From an uncultured Bacteroidia bacterium (lineage in GTDB: Bacteria > Bacteroidota > Bacteroidia > Bacteroidales > UBA932), in the NCBI GenBank assembly GCA_902779765.1, contig CACZCQ010000002.1:124001-188000 (forward strand): DNA of 64,000 nucleotides. Direction: 5' to 3'. Position numbers and translations under genes: made by a program. Shown in pieces: positions 35,385 through 44,270 of the stretch. The stretch's first letter is position 1, and each line of letters begins with the position of its first letter. A model generated the notes under the pieces. That model was not told where the DNA came from. It ran no database searches and saw nothing but the letters and a program-made list of their open reading frames with translations.

Positions 35385-36076
35385 TCGCCGGAAACAGATT
35401 CCAAGGCCCACAGGAAGGCCTTGGCGGTCCGGATGTCGGCTTCCACGAAGTGATTGCCGGGATTCCATTCCAGGGTGGTTCTCACACCTTCAGTTGCAGA
35501 AAGGATCTCTGAATATTCCCTGATACAGGTCTCCACAGTGGCCAACGTCCTGTTCCTGGACTTATATTCCTTATCCCCGAGGCTCAGATAAATGTTGTGT
35601 GCCTTGGGGCTATGGTTGCGGACGAATTCCATCCAACCCGGATACCAGACGGACGGAGAGGCTGCTGCTATACCGTCAAAGGAGCCGCTTTCATAGGCAC
35701 ACCACAGAGCGAACAACGCTGAAAGAGAGTAACCGCCTATTATCCTTCTCCCGTTCTCCAGCGAAGGGAGCGATGATTCCACCTTTGGGATCAACGCGTC
35801 TTCGATGAGTCGTAGGGTTGCGGGTGCACCTCCGGTGAAAGGTTCCTTCCCGAACACCGGTTCGGCCGGCCAGGGCGCAAGCTCCTTGTTCCAGTCCTCG
35901 ATGATGAGGGCGGCCAGGGCAAACGGCCTTCCTGCTTCAGCCTTCAGGATTTCAAGCTCGCGGTCAAGGAATTCCAGGTCCTGTTCATCCATGGGCTCGA
36001 CCAGCAGCACCTCGGGTTCTGCATCAGCATACAGAAGGCACCGCTTGCCATCAATCAGTATTTTTTCTTCGACCAT
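35381..36076 (-). CDS. Alpha/beta hydrolase, esterase of the siderophore-esterase-like family
   Basis: The 231-residue protein has the nucleophile block RRIIGGYSLSALFALWCAYE (Ser117 in GYSLS, a variant of GxSxG) and FDGIAAASPSVWYPGW. A C-terminal GNHFVEADIRTAKAF supplies the catalytic His. No signal peptide is visible, so it is probably cytosolic. Related proteins hydrolyse enterobactin-type or acyl esters, but the substrate cannot be read from the sequence. It overlaps the small lipoprotein gene by 4 bases end to end and is transcribed toward the GH95 cluster. Confidence 0.72.
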   Translation of the reverse strand: MVEEKILIDGKRCLLYADAEPEVLLVEPMDEQDLEFLDRELEILKAEAGRPFALAALIIEDWNKELAPWPAEPVFGKEPFTGGAPATLRLIEDALIPKVESSLPSLENGRRIIGGYSLSALFALWCAYESGSFDGIAAASPSVWYPGWMEFVRNHSPKAHNIYLSLGDKEYKSRNRTLATVETCIREYSEILSATEGVRTTLEWNPGNHFVEADIRTAKAFLWALESVSGD

Positions 36077-36121
36077 AATGCTAAGGTACGAAATTACTCT
36101 CTGGGCGACAACATAATTAGT

Positions 36122-36129
36122 TATATTTG
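36122..36129 (+). promoter_or_regulatory. Candidate -7 box upstream of the aldo/keto reductase
   Basis: TATATTTG matches TAnnTTTG, 21 bases before the ATG at 36151. No obvious -33 element. Confidence 0.5.
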
Positions 36130-36150
36130 CAAGAGTGAAAATATAACAGA

Positions 36151-37335
36151 ATGCAATACAGGGAAGATCGGCACGGCGACAAGCTCTCCATCCTAGGTTA
36201 CGGCTGCATGAGATTCAGCCGGAAGGGCGCCGGCATAGATATCGACAAGACCGAGCAGGAACTGATGGCGGCATACCGGGCTGGCGTGAACTATTTTGAC
36301 ACCGCCTACATCTACCCTGGCAGCGAATCGACGCTGGGTGAGATACTGGAGCGTAACGGCATCCGTGACAAGGTTCACATCGCCACGAAACTGCCTCAGT
36401 ACCTGGTCCGCAACCTCGCCTCACTGGACAAGTTTTTCGACGAGGAACTCGCCCGCCTGCGGACGGACTACGTCGATTACTATCTGATGCACCACATCAC
36501 TGATGTTGCACAATGGGAAAGGCTCAAGACGGTCGGAGTTGTGGATTGGATTGCCGGTAAGAAAGCATCCGGAGCCATCCGGAACATTGGTTTTTCATAT
36601 CACGGGAATACTGACAACTTCCTTAAGGTTCTAGCAGACTATGACTGGGATTTCTGCCAGATCCAGTACAACTATCTGGACGAGACGACCCAGGCCGGTG
36701 TCGCTGGGCTGAAAGCCGCTGCCTCAAGAGGGATTCCCGTTGTGATCATGGAGCCCTTGCGTGGCGGCAAGCTCGTAAACAAGTTGCCGGAGGAGGCTAA
36801 ACGGCTCATTTCCGGTCATAAGCGGGGATGGACTCCGGCCGACTGGGGGCTTCGCTGGCTTTGGGACCAGCCAGAGGTAACCGTCGTGCTTTCCGGGATG
36901 AACTCCCTCGCAATGGTCGAAGAGAACGTGAGGACCGCATCTGACGCCGAAGTCGGCGCTTTTACAGAGGATGACCGCGCGTTCCTGCAACGTATCGTAG
37001 GCATAATCAGGGCAAAGGAAAAGGTCGGATGCACTGGCTGCCGCTACTGTATGCCCTGCCCCAAAGGAGTGGATATTCCGGGCATATTCGCCAGTTACAA
37101 TACAATGTACACGGAATCGAAGATGTCAGGGAGGTCGCAGTATTTCCAGACCGTCGCCCTGGCAGCGCAGCCTTCATTTGCCTCGCAATGCATCCAGTGC
37201 GGCAAATGTGAACAGCATTGCCCACAAGGCATACCGATCCGGGAGAAAATCCAGGAAGCTGAACGTGCCCTGCTCCCCTGGCCGATGAAATCCTTCGTCA
37301 GGCTTGGCCGGAAGTTCCTGCTACGGAAGAAGTGA
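36151..37335 (+). CDS. Aldo/keto reductase with C-terminal 4Fe-4S clusters
   Basis: The 394-residue cytosolic protein has an aldo/keto reductase barrel with catalytic-tetrad residues in YFDTAYIYPG (Asp50, Tyr55), HIATKLP (Lys80) and the YYLMHHI His. After the barrel two ferredoxin-like cysteine motifs follow, CTGCRYCMPCPKG and CIQCGKCEQHCPQGI. This architecture is frequent in anaerobes, where electrons probably come from or go to ferredoxin, but the substrate is unknown. It shares one base with the dinB start, so both are probably on one transcript. Confidence 0.9.
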   Translation: MQYREDRHGDKLSILGYGCMRFSRKGAGIDIDKTEQELMAAYRAGVNYFDTAYIYPGSESTLGEILERNGIRDKVHIATKLPQYLVRNLASLDKFFDEELARLRTDYVDYYLMHHITDVAQWERLKTVGVVDWIAGKKASGAIRNIGFSYHGNTDNFLKVLADYDWDFCQIQYNYLDETTQAGVAGLKAAASRGIPVVIMEPLRGGKLVNKLPEEAKRLISGHKRGWTPADWGLRWLWDQPEVTVVLSGMNSLAMVEENVRTASDAEVGAFTEDDRAFLQRIVGIIRAKEKVGCTGCRYCMPCPKGVDIPGIFASYNTMYTESKMSGRSQYFQTVALAAQPSFASQCIQCGKCEQHCPQGIPIREKIQEAERALLPWPMKSFVRLGRKFLLRKK

Positions 37336-38501
37336 TGCGCATCATATTCCATATCGATGTAAACTCCGCATTCCTCTCGTGGACTGCAGTCAAGAAGGTT
37401 CTCGAGGGGCAGCCGGACATAAGGCTGGTGCCGTCGGTCATTTCAGGGGATCCGAAAGACAGGAGAAGCATTATCGCCGCCGCGTCCATGCCTGCCAAGA
37501 AGCTGGGAATCAAAGCGGCGATGCCGGTCTCGATGGCGCTGCGCATTTGCCCGACGCTGGTGATAGTCCGCGGAGACTGGGAATGGTATAAGCGATGTTC
37601 GGAAGGATTCATCTCCATCTGCCGGAACTACTCCCCCATCCTGCAGCAGTTCAGCATCGACGAGTGCTTCATCGATATGTCATTCCGCTGTGCAGGGCAT
37701 GACCCTGTCGAGGTAGCGACACGGCTGAAGGATGAGATCAAGTCCAAGCTCGGTTTCACGGTCAACGTAGGCGTCGGTTCCAACAAGCTGCTCGCCAAGA
37801 TGGCTTCCGACTTCGAGAAACCGGACAAGGTGCACACTCTCTGGGAGGATGAGGTGCAGGAAAAGATGTGGCCCCTCGGAGTCCGCGACCTGCTATGGGT
37901 GGGAAAGAAGACCGAAGAAAGGCTCCTGGACTATGGGATCAGGACGATCGGCGACCTTGCCACCCTCGACATAGGCCATCTCACCCGGCTGGTCGGACAC
38001 AAGTTCGCACAGCAACTGCACGAAAACGCCAACGGCCGCGACGATTCGCCCGTAGAAACCGAAGTTGCGGAGGCCAAGAGCTACAGCGCCGAGAGAACGT
38101 TCGCCAATGATTATACCGACCCTAAGGATATCGACCGTGCGCTGTTCAACGTGGCCTGCATAGTGGCGCACCGCATACGCCGGGACGATTTCAGGGCATC
38201 GACCGTATCGATGTTCATCAAGCACAAGGACTTTACAGTCGTTCAGAAGCAGACTTCCCTTTCACAGCCGACAGACATCACGGCAATTATCCTGAACGAG
38301 GCCCGCAGGATGCTTTCGGAGATATGGGACGGCGTAACTCCCATCCGCCAGGTCGGCCTCGGCGTCAGCAAGCTCACTCACGAGAACTACGAACAGATGT
38401 CCCTGTTCGAAGACCCCAAACTTGAGTACTACCGAGACTGGGACAGACGGTTCGATGAGCGGCAGTCTCCTTCTGGAGAACGGCGGAATCGTCGAGAATA
38501 A
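37335..38501 (+). CDS. dinB: DNA polymerase IV (Y-family)
   Basis: The 388-residue translesion polymerase begins MRIIFHIDVNSAFLSWTAVKK, with the first catalytic Asp. SIDECFIDMSF gives the second Asp-Glu pair, and GVGSNKLLAKMASDFEKPDK is the conserved DinB block. A helix-hairpin-helix region (LWVGKKTEERLLDYGIRTIGDLATLD) and a little-finger domain follow. The C-terminal segment EQMSLFEDPK resembles a beta-clamp binding motif (QMSLF). The ATG at 37335 overlaps the upstream TGA; a GTG three bases earlier is less likely. Confidence 0.94.
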   Translation: MRIIFHIDVNSAFLSWTAVKKVLEGQPDIRLVPSVISGDPKDRRSIIAAASMPAKKLGIKAAMPVSMALRICPTLVIVRGDWEWYKRCSEGFISICRNYSPILQQFSIDECFIDMSFRCAGHDPVEVATRLKDEIKSKLGFTVNVGVGSNKLLAKMASDFEKPDKVHTLWEDEVQEKMWPLGVRDLLWVGKKTEERLLDYGIRTIGDLATLDIGHLTRLVGHKFAQQLHENANGRDDSPVETEVAEAKSYSAERTFANDYTDPKDIDRALFNVACIVAHRIRRDDFRASTVSMFIKHKDFTVVQKQTSLSQPTDITAIILNEARRMLSEIWDGVTPIRQVGLGVSKLTHENYEQMSLFEDPKLEYYRDWDRRFDERQSPSGERRNRRE

Positions 38502-38505
38502 TGGT

Positions 38506-39168
38506 TCACTTGGGCCAGCCGTCCCAGATGTCGGCACGTATGCCTTCCGAAGTACGGACCAGGTCCAGCATAAAGACTTCTCCGTAATAACGGTCGGCTT
38601 CCTCATCTATCCAGATGGTCCTTTCGTAGAACATACCGGACAGGGTGCGGAGTTTCCCGCGCGTGAGTTTGGCAGCACGGGCTGCAAGGACTTCGTCTCC
38701 GGACAGAGCGTCAGCAAGCATGAAAGAAGAAACACACCGGCCGTTTTCGTCCTCGTCGAAGTCGTTGAGACAAAGACCGTTCTTGACGATATGCTCGTCG
38801 ATCTTGTCAGCTATCTTTTCCAGAAGATCCTTGGGCTTCCTGCGGCGGACGAACGGAATATCCTGATTGTCATCCAGGCACCAGAAATCGCATATATGGT
38901 ACTTCGCGCACTCTTCCCTTTCCTGAGGCGTCGGAGTGAACCTGTCCTTGACGAAGACGGACCCGTCAGCATCCAGGATGACGATGTTGTCATACTTTGT
39001 CCCGGTACTGAAGATAAGTCCGTCATCGTCGCAATCCCTGTCGAACAAACGGGAGGACTTCCAGCTGTCAATCGCCTTTTCGTTGTCGAACCTTCCTTCA
39101 ATCTTGAGGTTCGTGAAATAGACCTTGCAGTCAGTTCCGATGATGTGGAGAGCTTGGTAGATAGTCAT
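38506..39168 (-). CDS. Hypothetical acidic protein
   Basis: I do not recognise this 220-residue soluble protein. It has no signal peptide or membrane helix and is rich in Asp, Glu and Lys, with an aromatic start (MTIYQALHIIGTDCKVYF) and a beta-rich first half (SGTKYDNIVILDADGSVFV in part). A helical middle (PKDLLEKIADKIDEHIVKNG) follows, ending in a strand-rich part with DIWDGWPK. It converges on dinB with a 4-base gap and has its own promoter box at 39194-39201, divergent from the next small gene. A cytosolic immunity-type or regulatory protein would fit its size and charge, but that is only a guess. Confidence 0.65.
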   Translation of the reverse strand: MTIYQALHIIGTDCKVYFTNLKIEGRFDNEKAIDSWKSSRLFDRDCDDDGLIFSTGTKYDNIVILDADGSVFVKDRFTPTPQEREECAKYHICDFWCLDDNQDIPFVRRRKPKDLLEKIADKIDEHIVKNGLCLNDFDEDENGRCVSSFMLADALSGDEVLAARAAKLTRGKLRTLSGMFYERTIWIDEEADRYYGEVFMLDLVRTSEGIRADIWDGWPK

Positions 39169-39193
39169 TGGTAATGCTGTTGTGGTTCAATTA

Positions 39194-39201
39194 CAAAGAT
39201 A
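39194..39201 (-). promoter_or_regulatory. Candidate -7 box, minus strand
   Basis: The minus strand reads TATCTTTG, matching TAnnTTTG, about 25 bases before the start at 39168. Confidence 0.5.
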
Positions 39202-39224
39202 CGGAGTTTTTCTGCAGTCCCAAA

Positions 39225-39252
39225 ATACCGATAAATCATTTTTTATCAGTAT
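39225..39252. promoter_or_regulatory. Inverted repeat between divergent promoters (operator candidate)
   Basis: ATACCGATAAA at 39225-39235 and TTTATCAGTAT at 39242-39252 are inverted copies with one mismatch in 11 and a 6-base spacer. The right arm overlaps the plus-strand -7 box, and the left arm lies near the -33 region of the minus-strand gene, so one regulator could control both. Confidence 0.45.
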
Positions 39253-39257
39253 TTTTG
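39250..39257 (+). promoter_or_regulatory. Candidate -7 box, plus strand
   Basis: TATTTTTG matches TAnnTTTG, 25 bases before the ATG at 39283, and partly overlaps the inverted repeat. Confidence 0.5.
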
Positions 39258-39282
39258 TAATAATCTTAAAAGGGCACTAATA

Positions 39283-39693
39283 ATGAGTGAATACATTGAA
39301 ATAGCTGATATTCTTGTAGATCCTCAATCTGCAATTGGAAAGGATTTCCACTATGAATGCGAGATGGTTTTACCAGATACTCCATTTGCTAACGCATTAT
39401 CGGACATGGCCAGTTATTTATCCGAAGGAGAGCCTGATATCATATCCATTGATGGCCGGGTCGTCTATTGCGACAGCAAATTCGCAGTGATCAGAGTTCA
39501 TCATTCTTTTATAGAGTTCGATCACTATATGTTCTCATTCGAAGAGACCGCTGAACGTTTTCCGGACTTTGAAGACAAAACCAGGACCGGAAGCGAGGAT
39601 TATCTGTGGCTTTCCCTTGAAGACGGATTTTTCACTCTAAGCGATCCGACATTTGAGGATGATGAAACGGACCTACCTAAGGAATCTGAATAA
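39283..39693 (+). CDS. Small acidic hypothetical protein
   Basis: A 136-residue soluble protein I do not recognise. It is very acidic, especially at the C-terminus (DPTFEDDETDLPKESE), and has alternating beta segments (DIISIDGRVVYCDSKFAVIRV) and no signal peptide. The coding sequence is AT-richer than the core genes nearby. It is divergent from the 220-residue hypothetical gene and shares its inverted-repeat promoter region. Possible roles include DNA mimicry or immunity to a toxin, neither supported beyond composition. Confidence 0.6.
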   Translation: MSEYIEIADILVDPQSAIGKDFHYECEMVLPDTPFANALSDMASYLSEGEPDIISIDGRVVYCDSKFAVIRVHHSFIEFDHYMFSFEETAERFPDFEDKTRTGSEDYLWLSLEDGFFTLSDPTFEDDETDLPKESE

Positions 39694-39737
39694 ATAGCCT
39701 CGCTTTCACTTTTTTAATTGATACTTGAATCGCAACA

Positions 39738-40331
39738 CTAAATCTCTTTGAAGTACGGTTCAGTATCGGGAATGAATTCCTCTCCCGTTGCTCGAATCGC
39801 CTCTTCCGGATCCGAAAATATGAAGGGAACGGATAGCTCAGCAGATGGTTCAGGGAATTGAATAACTTTTATGACACCCCATTTCCCATCTTTATTTGCA
39901 ACCACGTATCCATAATCGTCCCAATGATTCCAATCAGCATAAACTGAAACGCCCTCATAAATGAACGGTTCTCCCTCACAACACCAAATACCGTCCTGAG
40001 ACCCATTTACTTCCATCAATGGGAAAATGCCGTACTTACCATTGTATTCAGCTATACAAAGTCCACTGACATTGCAGTCGTTCAACATATAGAATGTCAA
40101 ATTATCAGCGGTGACATAATTGCCTTTAAAACGAGCCTTATAGTAATCTTGCATTTCTCCCGACTGGAAAATGGAATCGTAGGTATACCAATTCCCATCC
40201 ACTTCATAAAGATTATGTCGGTTCAAATACTCAGTCAATTCTTCCTGGTTCATCCGCGAGCCGTTTTCATTCTTCACCGTAATTCCGGCCATAGCCATCG
40301 CTTCCGCGAACCTCTTGTTAAAATCTTCCAT
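39738..40331 (-). CDS. Hypothetical protein with WG-repeat-like segments
   Basis: The 197-residue soluble protein contains two segments resembling WG beta repeats, YNGKYGIFPLMEV and KDGKWGVIKVI. An aromatic-rich first half follows a helical start (MEDFNKRFAEAMAMAGI). WG-repeat proteins are widespread and often act as binding or immunity-like accessory proteins; no catalytic motif is visible here. It is AT-richer than the core genes. It lies on the minus strand between the acidic protein and the leucine-rich repeat protein, without tight spacing to either. Confidence 0.62.
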   Translation of the reverse strand: MEDFNKRFAEAMAMAGITVKNENGSRMNQEELTEYLNRHNLYEVDGNWYTYDSIFQSGEMQDYYKARFKGNYVTADNLTFYMLNDCNVSGLCIAEYNGKYGIFPLMEVNGSQDGIWCCEGEPFIYEGVSVYADWNHWDDYGYVVANKDGKWGVIKVIQFPEPSAELSVPFIFSDPEEAIRATGEEFIPDTEPYFKEI

Positions 40332-40403
40332 AATGCTGAATGATCATTTGTATATTCCTTGTTCAAATTCTACGATTACGTACGATGAAAGAATGACACA
40401 AAC

Positions 40404-41471
40404 CTACAGAACATCATCTTCTTCCGCCCCGTAAGTCCTGATCTCGGGCTTCTCCTGCGTATAAATATCGTTCATAAAAGAAGGATAGAAGCGGAGACTT
40501 TGCCTGGCGGCAGTCTTCGTCCTTTCAAAGCAGAACAAAACCTCGAACGGGTGGAAAGAAGCCGCATGCCACACTTCCGCCACTACTTCATAAACCGGTT
40601 TACCAGGACGCAGTCCCGGCAAGGGGTGGAAACAGATTGCATATTCCCAATAAGAGTAGGTCAGATCAAATGAATCGATAGGATTGGGACGTCCCTCTTC
40701 CAGATACTCGACGACCATATTGGCAGCCAGCAAATTGATGTCTCCAGGCTCTAAGCTCTTGATGCTTTCGTTCAGCAGGCCGCACAGTCCTTCATAGGCA
40801 TCCTTTGCATTGAAAAAAGGCCCTCCAATATAAGGCTCGACGAAACAATGGTCATCAAAACACGAATAGGAGTAATCCAGATCCTCCACAATACTGGAGA
40901 CGGTAGCCATAACCGGAAATTCGCCCGAATATCCTTCCATACGCTGCAACAACTCATCAAGGTTCTTATGTTTCAGGCGATAGTACCACTCGTCTCTCGG
41001 TGCATTTTCGCACAAGTTTTCAAGACCGGGAGGAACGATCATCTCGGCGACCTTGTCCTTATAGACACCGAAAGAATCTGCCTTGTACCCTTCCGGTACG
41101 ACAAAACGCTTCAAGTCCGGGCAGTCAAAGAACGCCCCCTCCCCCATTTGCTTGATGCGTGGAGTCAGAATCATTTCTTCCAGTCCGCTTCCTGCGAATG
41201 CACGTGAACCGACGACTTTGACGGAATCCGGTAGCGTGACGTGCCTGAGTTTCCTGCACCTGCCGAAAGCATCAGGCTCGATGGTCGTCACTCCATACGG
41301 TATCGTAACACTCTCAAGGTTGACGCATTCATAAAAGGAAGCCTTCCTGATGGTCTTGATGCCGGAAGGAATATCAACGCTTTTAATGTCCTTTCTTTTC
41401 CAGAAGCATTGGGCTTTGCCAAATGACTCCAAATTGGCATCAAGAATAGAGCCGTCTGTCAATGTGATCAT
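40404..41471 (-). CDS. BspA-type leucine-rich repeat protein
   Basis: The 355-residue protein has about four LRR_5 repeats in its first 140 residues: IKSVDIPSGIKTIRKASF, LESVTIPYGVTTIEPDAF, LRHVTLPDSVKVVGSRAF, LEEMILTPRIKQMGEGAF. A separate C-terminal domain without repeats follows, containing DYSYSCFDDHCFVEP and TYSYWEYAICFHPLPG. There is no signal peptide, so unlike surface BspA proteins it is probably cytoplasmic. Function unknown; the repeats suggest protein binding. It lies 28 bases downstream of the HD-domain gene on the same strand and may be co-transcribed with it. Confidence 0.78.
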   Translation of the reverse strand: MITLTDGSILDANLESFGKAQCFWKRKDIKSVDIPSGIKTIRKASFYECVNLESVTIPYGVTTIEPDAFGRCRKLRHVTLPDSVKVVGSRAFAGSGLEEMILTPRIKQMGEGAFFDCPDLKRFVVPEGYKADSFGVYKDKVAEMIVPPGLENLCENAPRDEWYYRLKHKNLDELLQRMEGYSGEFPVMATVSSIVEDLDYSYSCFDDHCFVEPYIGGPFFNAKDAYEGLCGLLNESIKSLEPGDINLLAANMVVEYLEEGRPNPIDSFDLTYSYWEYAICFHPLPGLRPGKPVYEVVAEVWHAASFHPFEVLFCFERTKTAARQSLRFYPSFMNDIYTQEKPEIRTYGAEEDDVL

Positions 41472-41499
41472 AAAATGATATAGTTAATGTCAAACCGAA

Positions 41500-42204
41500 C
41501 TAGTGTATGGCAGCTTCATGGTCTGCTTTGATAATCAAGCGCACAAGGGCACTCTCCTTCTTGGCCATTTCGCACTCGGTCCTCTCTTTCAGGTCTTTGA
41601 TACGACTCGCCCCCATATGCCAAATGATGGCCAGCATTTCATCTTCTTCAAGCCTATAACCGTGTAACAGAGCCAGGATAACCGACTTGCAGCCATGCCC
41701 GCCGATATGGACAGATGTAGGTTTGTGAGCCGGAGACCCGTCAGCCCTGATCTCATATTCATCCATCTTGCAGATGTCGTGAAGCAGGGATGCAACAGCA
41801 ACGCTCTCTTCCTTCAGTTCTCCGACGAGAGCAGGATCTGCCTTCAACATTTCTTCACGAAATTTCATGGCGTAGTCATACACCTTCAAAGAGTGGTTGA
41901 TGAGTCCTCCTTTCCAATTGCTGTGATGGACGACTGAACCCGGTGCAGTAAAAAAGCCGTTGATTCTGAGATAGTGAATGAAGGGCACCGTGCCTTCGCG
42001 CCCAACGGATTCCAAGATTTCGCAAAATCGCCTCTCATCTTCACTGACCGTTTGCAAGTCCTTGACATTCTGTTCCATTTCTGCGGCCAGTTCATCTTTC
42101 TCCTCATCACTCATACCTAATGGGAAAAAGTCCAGAAACTGTCTGGCAGAGAGTGGTTTGATGGGGAATACCCTGGGATCCATTTCGTTGTCTTCGTTTG
42201 ACAT
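41500..42204 (-). CDS. HD-domain phosphohydrolase/nuclease-like protein
   Basis: The 234-residue soluble protein has an HD-superfamily core: HHSNWKGGLINHSLKVYDYA supplies the first histidines, ASLLHDICKMDEYE is the HD motif, and IGGHGCKSVILAL a later His. This arrangement resembles the HD domain of YhaM-type 3'-5' exonucleases and related signalling phosphohydrolases. An acidic N-terminal region of about 60 residues precedes it. The substrate, nucleic acid or nucleotide, cannot be read from the sequence. It is the first gene of a probable pair with the leucine-rich repeat gene. Confidence 0.72.
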   Translation of the reverse strand: MSNEDNEMDPRVFPIKPLSARQFLDFFPLGMSDEEKDELAAEMEQNVKDLQTVSEDERRFCEILESVGREGTVPFIHYLRINGFFTAPGSVVHHSNWKGGLINHSLKVYDYAMKFREEMLKADPALVGELKEESVAVASLLHDICKMDEYEIRADGSPAHKPTSVHIGGHGCKSVILALLHGYRLEEDEMLAIIWHMGASRIKDLKERTECEMAKKESALVRLIIKADHEAAIH

Positions 42205-42321
42205 ATGCTTATATAGTTGGTTTCAAAAAACGTCTCACCATATTATATACACCTAAAAGGATTATATCTTTCAGCAGAAGTAGTATAGAACATCCTATCA
42301 AGAATGTGAAACTGGAACAAT

Positions 42322-43434
42322 TTACTTGATGGATTCGGCGAGTTTCTTCGCCAGCGCTTCACCACGCAGACCACGGGCAACGACGATGCCTTCGGGGTCG
42401 ATAAGGAGGTTGTCCGGGATGGAGTTGACAGAGTATACCTCTGCGGCCGCTGTCTTCCAATACTTCAGGTCAGAGAGATGGATCCACGGCATCTGCCATT
42501 CGGCGATAGCCTTTACCCAGGGATCCTTCTCCTGGTCAAATGAAAGCCCTACGATCTCAAAACCCTGGTCATGGTACTGATTGTAGGCAGCCACGACATT
42601 GGGCATTTCAGCCTTGCAGGGACCACACCATGAGGCCCAGAAATCTACCAGCACCCATTTGCCCTGCCCCACATATTCACTCAGCTTATGCATGTTGCCT
42701 GCGGTATCCGCCTCTTCCAAATCCAGGAATCTTTGGCCTATGATGGCATTCTTTGCATCATCAGCCTTCAATTCTTCGGCCATGTTTTCTTCAAGGCTTT
42801 TCTTGAGATCCACGACGAACGGATGCTTGGCAAAGGGTGCATCCGAAGAAACCAGTTCGTTGAACTTGGCATAGCCCATGGCTGCGGGGACATTTTCAAT
42901 GAAAACGACCGGGATGAGATTGTCCTTATTCTCCTCGATGATCGCCAGCTTTGTATCGGCATAATCCTGGAACGCAGCCTCAAATTGCGCGACAAATTCA
43001 TCCTCTGCGGCATCCCGTTCCTCTTCGGGCAGTGCCAAAAAAACCTCGACGAGCTGATTCAACCGGGCATAGGCCTTTGAGTTACGCTTGTCACATTCCG
43101 TCAACTTGACATTAAGGGCCGATCCGGCGACGGAACTGTCGGCGAAATTGATTTGCACAGGAACACCGTCATTGATAAGAGGATATTTCCACTCGGAGTT
43201 CTCGACTTCTATGCCCAGAAAAGCATCTTTAGTGGCCTTCCCCTTCATCTCGAAGGTGCCGTTGGACACTACTGCGCTGTCGATGTAGTCTTCAACAATC
43301 CGGTCTATCAGATAGACGGTAACCCCATCCTGGGGAGCGTTCTTACCTGTAATGACATACTTTGAATCATTCCCGGAGCACGCCAGCATCCCTGCTGCGG
43401 CCACCGAGAGCATAAGAATGGAAATAGCTTTCAT
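42322..43434 (-). CDS. DUF4369/thioredoxin-fold lipoprotein (TlpA-like disulfide reductase)
   Basis: The 370-residue protein has a lipoprotein signal (lipobox GMLAC after MKAISILMLSVAAA), an N-terminal DUF4369-like beta domain (YVITGKNAPQDGVTVYLIDR), a helical middle and a C-terminal thioredoxin fold. The active site is WASWCGPC, followed by EIVGLSFDQEKDPW and a cis-Pro region. It would reduce disulfides or assist cytochrome/lipoprotein folding in the periplasm. Bacteroidales carry many paralogues. I chose the ATG at 43434 because it starts the signal peptide; the open frame extends 36 bases upstream. Confidence 0.88.
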   Translation of the reverse strand: MKAISILMLSVAAAGMLACSGNDSKYVITGKNAPQDGVTVYLIDRIVEDYIDSAVVSNGTFEMKGKATKDAFLGIEVENSEWKYPLINDGVPVQINFADSSVAGSALNVKLTECDKRNSKAYARLNQLVEVFLALPEEERDAAEDEFVAQFEAAFQDYADTKLAIIEENKDNLIPVVFIENVPAAMGYAKFNELVSSDAPFAKHPFVVDLKKSLEENMAEELKADDAKNAIIGQRFLDLEEADTAGNMHKLSEYVGQGKWVLVDFWASWCGPCKAEMPNVVAAYNQYHDQGFEIVGLSFDQEKDPWVKAIAEWQMPWIHLSDLKYWKTAAAEVYSVNSIPDNLLIDPEGIVVARGLRGEALAKKLAESIK

Positions 43435-43491
43435 AACCGCTAAAATAACCATTCTTTTCAGTCCAAGCAAGTTAAGTCAAAGATTATTGAT

Positions 43492-43499
43492 TAACTTTG
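43492..43499 (+). promoter_or_regulatory. Candidate -7 box upstream of the lipoprotein at 43523
   Basis: TAACTTTG matches TAnnTTTG, 23 bases before the ATG at 43523. Confidence 0.5.
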
Positions 43500-43522
43500 T
43501 CCGGACATTTTATCCTGTTTCT

Positions 43523-44227
43523 ATGAAAAAGTCATCTGTAATATTTATTATCTCGGCATTTGCTGCCGTTGTACTTGCATCCTGCGAAAAAGAAAGATCC
43601 GATAAGGATAAGAGTCCTTATGACAAATACGCTGTCGACCTTGGCTTGAGTGTAAAGTGGGCAAGTGTCAACGTAGGAGCATCGGACGAAAAAGGACTGG
43701 GGAATTATTATGGATGGGGAGAAACCTCTGAAAAGCCCGACGGTACTTACTATGACTGGGATAGCTACCTGGTGTTCAAAGGAATCGGGACTGACGACGC
43801 CTCGCGTGACGCAGCTCTTGCCCGAATCTACGGCAGCGATCTGATACTGAAAAACGAATATGACGTCGCCCACGTGAAATGGGGAGGGTCCTGGAGGATG
43901 CCTACTGAGGAGGAGTTCCAGGAACTCATGGAAAAGTGTACCTGGGAGATGGTGCCGTCAGACATCGACAAATGGTCCAATGATACTCCCGGCGGATGGA
44001 AGGTGACCAGCAAAATCAACGGGAAGTCCATCTATATTCCCGCTTCCGGACAACGTACGAATATGAATCTTGAAAAAGACAAAGGCAGACAGGCCTATTA
44101 TTGGACTTCGGACCGTGATGAAGATGCAGACACTTTCGCTATGGTTTTCGGCCGGTTCAAGAATGTACTATTCTGGGGCACTCAATATGTCTGCATGGGA
44201 TGTACTGTGCGTCCCGTCTGCCCTTGA
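43523..44227 (+). CDS. Lipoprotein with FISUMP-like (Fibrobacter major paralogous) domain
   Basis: The 234-residue protein has a lipoprotein signal (lipobox VLASC) and then the pattern of the Fibrobacter succinogenes major paralogous domain common in Bacteroidota surface proteins: AVDLGLSVKWASVNVGA, LGNYYGWGETSE, GGSWRMPTEEEFQELM, GKSIYIPASG and AYYWTSDRDE, ending in CTVRPVCP. Such domains adopt a C-type-lectin-like fold and are probably surface-exposed binding modules. The open frame extends about 170 bases upstream, but the promoter box and the signal peptide fix the start at 43523. Confidence 0.8.
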   Translation: MKKSSVIFIISAFAAVVLASCEKERSDKDKSPYDKYAVDLGLSVKWASVNVGASDEKGLGNYYGWGETSEKPDGTYYDWDSYLVFKGIGTDDASRDAALARIYGSDLILKNEYDVAHVKWGGSWRMPTEEEFQELMEKCTWEMVPSDIDKWSNDTPGGWKVTSKINGKSIYIPASGQRTNMNLEKDKGRQAYYWTSDRDEDADTFAMVFGRFKNVLFWGTQYVCMGCTVRPVCP

Positions 44228-44270
44228 CAACTGCTTACTTCGATTCTCCGATAGTATTTTTTGTAAAAAA

